Of a stretch of 7,915 nt of DNA, positions 7,732 to 7,915 are shown piece after piece. The translations under genes were made by a program, and so were the position numbers. This DNA comes from Desulfoprunum sp. Its GTDB lineage: Bacteria > Desulfobacterota > Desulfobulbia > Desulfobulbales > Desulfocapsaceae. The stretch lies in NCBI GenBank assembly GCA_030696435.1, contig JAUYSF010000064.1, positions 1 through 7,915 on the forward strand. Direction: 5' to 3'. The notes beneath the pieces are model-generated. The model worked only from the letters and a program-made list of their open reading frames with translations. It did no database searches and was not told where the DNA came from. Each line of letters begins with the position of its first letter. Within the stretch, counting starts at the first letter, position 1.

Positions 7732-7856
7732 ATTCCATTGCCAAATCAAGATGAGAACGCGAAAGCAAGCGAGCAGCGACGAGACAGTACATACAAGTAC
7801 GGCGAGGAGCCGCACAGTGCAGCCGACAAAGTTAACGCTTGATTTGGAAATGGAAT
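7732..7856 (+). repeat. 125-base element bounded by 19-base inverted repeats (palindromic repeat, possible terminator or small RNA)
   Basis: The left arm 7732-7750 (ATTCCATTGCCAAATCAAG) pairs with the right arm 7838-7856 (CTTGATTTGGAAATGGAAT) at 18 of 19 positions; the mismatch is at 7740/7848. The 87-base interior has a purine-rich left half and small inner hairpins, notably CGGC/GCCG around GAGGA (7800-7812), GTAC/GTAC (7787-7800) and GCAC/GTGC (7812-7820). TTTTT follows the right arm (7856-7860), so the outer stem could end dapL transcription, although its loop is far longer than a normal terminator's. The shape also fits a non-autonomous mobile or dispersed palindromic repeat. No transposase is in the window, no clear target duplication flanks it, and only one copy is visible here. 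Confidence 0.55.
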
Positions 7857-7915
7857 TTTTCTCATCCGTTGCGGTACTTCTTCAATCAGCTCTCTTTGCC
7901 GCATCAAAATGGATG
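7746..7915 (-). CDS. Possible C-terminal end of a minus-strand gene entering from the right (uncertain)
   Basis: On the minus strand the frame is open from the right edge to a TGA at 7746-7748. From an internal ATG at 7904 it reads a charged, helix-like stretch, MRQRELIEEVPQRMRKI. It then runs through the inverted-repeat element, where the composition changes to SAALCGSSPY, CSLAFAFSS and similar. If real, it would be the end of a gene convergent with dapL whose last 35 or so codons come from the repeat element. Only 55 codons are visible and the opposite strand is also open across the same bases, so coding status is undecided. I recognise no family. Confidence 0.25.
   Translation of the reverse strand, partial: SILMRQRELIEEVPQRMRKIPFPNQALTLSAALCGSSPYLYVLSRRCSLAFAFSS

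Noticed and set aside
7732..7856. Integron attC site
   Set aside because: The GTTAACG near 7831 recalls an attC core, but the RYYYAAC and GTTRRRY core boxes are not matched on either strand, and no cassette array or integrase is present.
7712..7915. Plus-strand CDS from ATG 7712 or 7751 running off the right edge
   Set aside because: The frame is open, but it is largely the inverted-repeat element, the residue mix looks non-native and the opposite strand is equally open. No convincing start signal was found.

Overview
The window reads as a stretch of chromosome from a Desulfobacterota bacterium, most likely close to the Desulfobulbales. This rests on protein family types. The succinate dehydrogenase/fumarate reductase subunits are of the menaquinone-linked deltaproteobacterial/Bacteroidetes kind. 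Lysine synthesis uses LL-diaminopimelate aminotransferase (DapL), and a small protein carries CXXCH heme motifs. No tRNA, rRNA, CRISPR array, insertion sequence or phage gene is visible. Taxonomy is inferred from recalled family resemblance, not from a search.

Layout from left to right. Bases 2-1219 are the C-terminal two thirds of the flavoprotein subunit SdhA/FrdA, cut by the left edge. Bases 1273-2028 are the iron-sulfur subunit SdhB/FrdB, and a clear intrinsic terminator (2053-2089) closes this operon. Bases 2126-3157 encode a flavoprotein of the geranylgeranyl reductase superfamily. A structured intergenic region follows (3158-3286). Bases 3287-3568 encode a 93-residue protein with one membrane helix and two CXXCH motifs. 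It converges on aminopeptidase N (pepN, minus strand, 6209-3579), with only 10 bases between the two stop codons. pepN and dapL (6454-7677, plus strand) diverge from a 244-base region holding a good sigma-70 promoter for dapL and several short palindromes. The last 238 bases hold a 125-base element bounded by 19-base inverted repeats, and possibly the end of a minus-strand gene entering from the right.

How the genes fit together. SdhA and SdhB form the hydrophilic half of a membrane complex that exchanges electrons between succinate/fumarate and menaquinone. The reductase-family flavoprotein next door could modify isoprenoid chains such as that of menaquinone; this is a hypothesis. The small heme protein points to periplasmic electron transfer. 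PepN (peptide recycling) and DapL (lysine and peptidoglycan precursor synthesis) are housekeeping genes unrelated to respiration.

Most of the window is ordinary core genome. The points most worth a second look are the inverted-repeat element at the right end, the miniature putative diheme protein, and the possible quinone-modifying reductase beside succinate dehydrogenase. I found no convincing new multi-gene system.
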